Positions 12,144 through 14,591 of a DNA stretch of 14,591 nucleotides are shown piece after piece (within the stretch, counting starts at the first letter, position 1; every line of letters starts with the position of its first letter). Under the pieces are notes generated by a model. That model saw only the letters and a program-made list of their open reading frames with translations, was not told the origin of the DNA and did no database searches. This DNA comes from Patescibacteria group bacterium (GTDB taxonomy: Bacteria; Patescibacteriota; Minisyncoccia; Portnoybacterales; GWB1-42-6): positions 1 to 14,591 of the forward strand of contig JAHIST010000096.1 in the NCBI GenBank assembly GCA_018818145.1, in the 5' to 3' direction. The position numbers and the translations under genes are program-made.

Positions 12144-12698
12144 ATGAATAGACTTCAGGGAAAATATATAAAAGAAGTTATTCCTAAAATGAAGGAGGCT
12201 TTTGGCTATAAAAATAATCTGGAAGTTCCGAGAATTTTAAAAGTGACAATAAATTCTGGCATTGGCAAATATAAACAAGACCAAAAAATAATTGAAGACA
12301 TTGAAAAAGACCTAACTATGATTGCGGGACAAAAGCCCGTTTTTACCCAAGCCAAAAAAGCCGTATCTTCTTTTAAAACCCGACAGGGGCAAAATATTGG
12401 GCTAAAGGTGACTTTGCGGGGCGCTCGGATGTATAATTTTATTGACAGATTAATCAGCTTGGCCTTGCCGCGCACCCGCGATTTTCGGGGCCTGGAAAGC
12501 GATTCGGTTGACAAAAGCGGAAATTTGAATATTGGCATTCGTGAGCAGATCGTTTTTCCTGAAATATCTCACGAAAACGTCAGAAATATTTTTGGCCTGG
12601 AGGTTTCCGTAACAACTAATGCCAAATCAAAAGAAGAAGGTTTAGGATTATTTAAATTATTGGGATTTCCCATAAAGGGCTTGGCCCAAAAATTATAG
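12144..12698 (+). CDS. rplE: 50S ribosomal protein L5 with a repeat-encoded C-terminal tail
   Basis: L5 is the central-protuberance protein that binds 5S rRNA and contacts P-site tRNA. The 184 residues include VPRILKVTINSGIGKYKQD, GQKPVFTQAKKAVSSFKTRQ, RMYNFIDRLISLALPRTRDF and GLEVSVTTNAKSKEEG. L5 proteins normally end just after LLGFPIK. Here six residues (GLAQKL) follow, coded by the opening of family A copy A4, whose TAA is out of frame in this gene. Reading therefore runs on to a TAG in the left hairpin. The fold itself is complete, so the tail is probably tolerated. Confidence 0.97.
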   Translation: MNRLQGKYIKEVIPKMKEAFGYKNNLEVPRILKVTINSGIGKYKQDQKIIEDIEKDLTMIAGQKPVFTQAKKAVSSFKTRQGQNIGLKVTLRGARMYNFIDRLISLALPRTRDFRGLESDSVDKSGNLNIGIREQIVFPEISHENVRNIFGLEVSVTTNAKSKEEGLGLFKLLGFPIKGLAQKL

Positions 12699-12912
12699 TC
12701 CCGCAGGGCGGGACGAAGAATTTTTGGCTGCCAAACCTTTATCCCCCACCTATTCCAGAGATTTTTCTTGGATAGACCAAGAACAAGAGCGAAGCGGCTT
12801 CGCCTCGCCTCGCTGGAATACCGCAATACTATCGTTGGAATAGGTGGGGGGCTCAATGTTGTAGTAAAATTTACTGCGCATTGAGCTTGTAAATTTAAAC
12901 AACATTGGCATG
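12673..12912 (+). repeat. Family A element, copy A4 (rplE-rpsN), with a different central cassette
   Basis: The left module (TTGG with CCAA, CAAAAATT with AATTTTTG, tip GTCCCGC with GCGGGAC) is identical for at least 55 bases to A5. The right module is nearly identical to A1 (CAATGTTGT 12854-12862 with ACAACATTG 12899-12907), and the competing hairpin GCTCAATG 12851-12858 with CATTGAGC 12879-12886 is perfect. The usual cassette is replaced by a different one (12743-12850). The element overlaps the last codons of rplE. Confidence 0.9.
12743..12850 (+). mobile_element. Variant central cassette with CCCCCACCTATTCCA inverted ends
   Basis: This unit is 108 bp, bounded by perfect 15-base inverted repeats CCCCCACCTATTCCA and TGGAATAGGTGGGGG. 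The interior (with GCGAAGCGGCTTCGC) shows no similarity to the CCCCGTTAGATAAAA cassette, yet it occupies exactly the same place in the host element. Only the leading C-run and trailing G-run are shared. It may be a different MITE-like family using the same site. Confidence 0.7.
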
Positions 12913-13095
12913 GCTACCGAAGCACAGATAGCAAAATCAAAAAAGAAACCAAAATTTTCTAGTCGGGCTACCCGGCGCTGTTTTCGCTGCGGGCGCAAGC
13001 GAGCCTTTATGCGCGATTTTGGTTTGTGCAGAATTTGTTTCAGAGAAATGGCAAACCGCGGAGAAATCCCGGGCATAAAGAAAAGTAGTTGGTAA
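12910..13095 (+). CDS. rpsN: 30S ribosomal protein S14, zinc-binding (type Z)
   Basis: S14 binds the 30S head near S3 and S10. The short 61-residue form with two CxxC pairs (C24/C27 and C40/C43 in CFRC and CRIC) is the zinc-dependent C+ type, in contrast to the 101-residue zinc-free type. The rest follows the family: RATRRCFRCGRKRAFMRDFG, then ANRGEIPGIKKSSW, the almost invariant end. It stands between two family A copies, A4 and A5. No second, zinc-independent copy is in the window. Confidence 0.97.
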   Translation: MATEAQIAKSKKKPKFSSRATRRCFRCGRKRAFMRDFGLCRICFREMANRGEIPGIKKSSW

Positions 13096-13331
13096 AGGGC
13101 TTGGCCCAAAAATTATAGTCCCGCAGGGCGGGACGAAGAATTTTTGGCGGCCAAACCTTTACCCCGTTAGATAAAAGCTTCCGGGCTTTATCAATAATTG
13201 ATTCTCCGACAGAGTATATATTGAATAGTGAATCTGGGATGTTTTTATCTAACGGGGTGCTCAATGTTGTAGCTAAAATTTCTTAGCTACGCATGAGCTC
13301 CGTTAATAAATTTTAAGACAACATTGGCATG
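13093..13331 (+). repeat. Family A element, copy A5 (rpsN-rpsH)
   Basis: The left module is the same type as in A4. The right module resembles A2 (CCGTTAATAAATTTTAA) but has a stronger inner stem, GTAGCTAA 13269-13276 with TTAGCTAC 13283-13290. The start-proximal pairing CAATGTTGT 13262-13270 with ACAACATTG 13318-13326 is kept, and the competing outer arm is GCTCA 13259-13263 with TGAGC 13294-13298. The copy ends ATTGGCATG at rpsH. Confidence 0.9.
13162..13257 (+). mobile_element. Central cassette of A5, forward orientation
   Basis: The cassette has the perfect CCCCGTTAGATAAAA and TTTTATCTAACGGGG ends. The interior is related to that of A1 and A3, with substitutions such as GGGCTTTATCAATAATTG near the left end. 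Confidence 0.7.
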
Positions 13332-13715
13332 GATCCAATAGCCGATTTATTAGTCAGAATACAAAATGCTCAACGCGCTGGCCGCGATTCTTTAGAGGTG
13401 CCTTTTTCCAAAATTAAATTTGAAATAGCAAAGATTTTGGAAAAAGAAGGCTTTTTATCCGGCGTTGAAAAGAGAGGCGCTAAAACAAAAGAAAAATTAG
13501 AAATTAGTCTGAAATATAATCAGGGAGTTCCGGCTATTCAGGAATTGCGGCGCATAAGCCGGCTTGGCCAGAGGGTATATATTAAAGCGGATAAGAACAA
13601 GCCGGTTAAGCAAGGATACGGAATCGCCATTATTTCAACACCCGACGGATTAATGACTGATCGGGAAGCGAGGAAGAAAAAAATAGGGGGAGAAATTTTG
13701 TGCGAAGTATGGTAA
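13329..13715 (+). CDS. rpsH: 30S ribosomal protein S8
   Basis: S8 is a primary 16S rRNA binder of the central domain. In E. coli it also represses the spc operon by binding an RNA mimic near rplE. The 128 residues include MDPIADLLVRIQNAQRAGRD, the middle region and the diagnostic C-terminal GYGIAIISTPDGLMTDREARKK and GGEILCEVW. Length and both ends are normal. It is 14 bases from rplF with no repeat there. No Shine-Dalgarno sequence is visible; the start is fixed by the canonical N-terminus and by the family A end. Confidence 0.98.
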   Translation: MDPIADLLVRIQNAQRAGRDSLEVPFSKIKFEIAKILEKEGFLSGVEKRGAKTKEKLEISLKYNQGVPAIQELRRISRLGQRVYIKADKNKPVKQGYGIAIISTPDGLMTDREARKKKIGGEILCEVW

Positions 13716-13729
13716 TGCTTCACTAATTT

Positions 13730-14275
13730 ATGAGTAAAATCGGAAAGCAACCAATTGAAATACCAACCGGAGCGGAAGTCAAATTTGACGGCAATTTAAC
13801 TATGGTTAATGGACCCAAAGGTGAATTAAAAAGGGTAATTGCTCCGGAAATAAAAATAGAAATAAGAGGCAGCCAGATAATTTTAACACCGGTCAAAAAA
13901 ACTAAAAAAACTTCCGCGCTTTGGGGTTTGAGCCGGGTGTTGATTGGCAATATGATTGAAGGTGTAACAAAAGGATTTGAAAAAAAATTGGAACTGGAAG
14001 GCGTCGGCTATAAGGCTGCCCCGCAGGGTAAAGATTTAGTTTTGAACCTCGGTTTTTCGCACCCGGTGGAATTTAAGTGCCCGGCCGGCATTGACTTCAA
14101 GGTTGAAAAAAATACCATTGTTATTTCGGGTATTAATAAAGAGCTGGTTGGTCAGACCGCTGCCGATATTAGAAAAATCAGGCCGCCCGAGCCTTATAAG
14201 GGCAAAGGAATCCATTACTTGGGGGAGGTTATTAGACGCAAGGCAGGCAAAAAAGCGGTTAAGAGTGGATTTTAA
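13730..14275 (+). CDS. rplF: 50S ribosomal protein L6
   Basis: L6 sits near the factor-binding site close to the sarcin-ricin loop. The 181 residues show the tandem domains: MSKIGKQPIEIPTGAEV and GPKGELKR in the first, GVTKGFEKKLELEGVGYKA linking, and LVGQTAADIRKIRPPEPYKG with GKGIHYLGEVIRRKAGKK at the end. This is normal family length and ending. The stop TAA is the first codon of family A copy A6. Confidence 0.98.
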   Translation: MSKIGKQPIEIPTGAEVKFDGNLTMVNGPKGELKRVIAPEIKIEIRGSQIILTPVKKTKKTSALWGLSRVLIGNMIEGVTKGFEKKLELEGVGYKAAPQGKDLVLNLGFSHPVEFKCPAGIDFKVEKNTIVISGINKELVGQTAADIRKIRPPEPYKGKGIHYLGEVIRRKAGKKAVKSGF

Positions 14276-14484
14276 AGGGCTTTGTCCATCCGCCCCGGGC
14301 GGATGGTAACAAAACCTTACCCCGTTAGATAAAAACATCCAAGATTCACTATTCAATATTTACTCTACTGGAGAATCAATCAATGAGGAAACTCGGAAGC
14401 TTTTATCTAACGGGGTGCTCAATTTTGTGGTTAAAATTTAATTGCCACAAAATCGGGCTCTAAATTTTAAACAAAATTGGCATG
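14273..14484 (+). repeat. Family A element, copy A6 (rplF-rplR), with an inverted central cassette
   Basis: The left module is nearly identical to A2 (CCATCCGCCC with GGGCGGATGG). The right module is of the A3 type: CAATTTTGT 14420-14428 pairs with ACAAAATTG 14471-14479. The competing hairpin is long, GCTCAATTTTGTGG 14417-14430 with CCACAAAATCGGGC 14445-14458 at one mismatch and one U-G pair. The central cassette (14320-14415) is reversed relative to A1, A3 and A5. Confidence 0.9.
14320..14415 (-). mobile_element. Central cassette of A6, inverted orientation
   Basis: The ends are the same perfect 15-bp inverted repeats. The interior as written (ACATCCAAGATTCACTATTC...) is the reverse complement of the interior at 305-400. 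For example, TTCAATATTTACTCTACTGG here matches CCAATAGAGTAAATATTGAA there with one difference. Because the ends are symmetric, the closing stem is unaffected by the flip. Confidence 0.8.
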
Positions 14485-14591
14485 AAAAACGCACTGAGAA
14501 TAAAACGAATAAAAAGGCAAATGAGAGCCAGGCGAACAAGGGCTAAGATTTTTGGTACGGCCAAGCGGCCGCGCTTATCAATTTTTCGCAG
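14482..14591 (+). CDS. rplR: 50S ribosomal protein L18, N-terminal part (3'-truncated by window edge)
   Basis: L18 binds 5S rRNA with L5. Thirty-six codons are visible: MKNALRIKRIKRQMRARRTR, then AKIFGTAKRPRLSIFR, which matches the family opening (basic stretch, then GTAxRPRLSVFRS). The position after rplF agrees with the spc order. The start ATG is the last codon of family A copy A6. No Shine-Dalgarno sequence is visible. The remainder, probably 75-85 residues, lies outside the window. Confidence 0.93.
   Translation, partial: MKNALRIKRIKRQMRARRTRAKIFGTAKRPRLSIFR

Noticed and set aside
238..14484. CRISPR array, because of regularly recurring repeats
   Set aside because: The repeats are separated by whole genes, are 82-240 bp long and have no spacer structure or cas genes.

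Overview
The window is a long stretch of the fused str/S10/spc ribosomal-protein cluster, all on the + strand apart from one small antisense gene. It probably comes from a Candidate Phyla Radiation (Patescibacteria, Parcubacteria-like) bacterium. That placement is an inference from protein style: lysine-rich tails on L22, S19 and L23, zinc-type S14 and L24, a Phd/YefM-like small protein between fusA and tuf, and almost no Shine-Dalgarno sequences. No taxonomic marker such as 16S rRNA is present.

Layout. 1-4443 is the str part: end of rpsG, fusA, a 98-aa Phd/YefM-like protein and tuf. 4518-10848 is S10: rpsJ, rplC, rplD, rplW, rplB, rpsS, rplV, rpsC, rplP, rpmC. 10903-14591 continues with rpsQ, rplN, rplX, rplE, rpsN, rpsH, rplF and the first codons of rplR. 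The gene order is canonical. The products are the two elongation factors and the proteins that build both ribosomal subunits. Between rplC and rplD lies a self-contained unit on the opposite strand: a near-consensus promoter, the only strong Shine-Dalgarno site I found in the window, an 88-aa two-helix membrane protein and an intrinsic terminator.

The unusual part is between the genes. Seventeen of 21 junctions carry an inverted-repeat or repeat-derived sequence; the other four are 2-14 nt long. Two families dominate. Family A (six copies, about 120-240 bp) runs from the upstream stop codon (TAAAGGGC) to the downstream start codon (ATTGGCATG). It is built of three modules: a left hairpin, a central cassette with perfect 15-bp inverted ends (CCCCGTTAGATAAAA), and a right module that can form two mutually exclusive hairpins next to the start codon. 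The modules are shuffled among copies. The central cassette is forward in three copies, inverted in one, replaced by an unrelated cassette with different inverted ends in one, and absent in one. Family B (four copies, 82 bp each) is a long hairpin bounded by GCGACCC/GGGTCGC and fills four consecutive junctions from rplD to rplV. Single-copy hairpins, a mobile-element-like insertion with a 6-bp direct repeat, and two repeat fragments read in frame inside rplC and rplD complete the picture.

I read this as an essential operon heavily colonised by small palindromic elements that either avoid coding sequence or rebuild stop and start codons. Whether family A is only a non-autonomous mobile element or has been recruited to control translation cannot be settled from this sequence, but paired base changes in its right module make the RNA-structure hypothesis worth testing.
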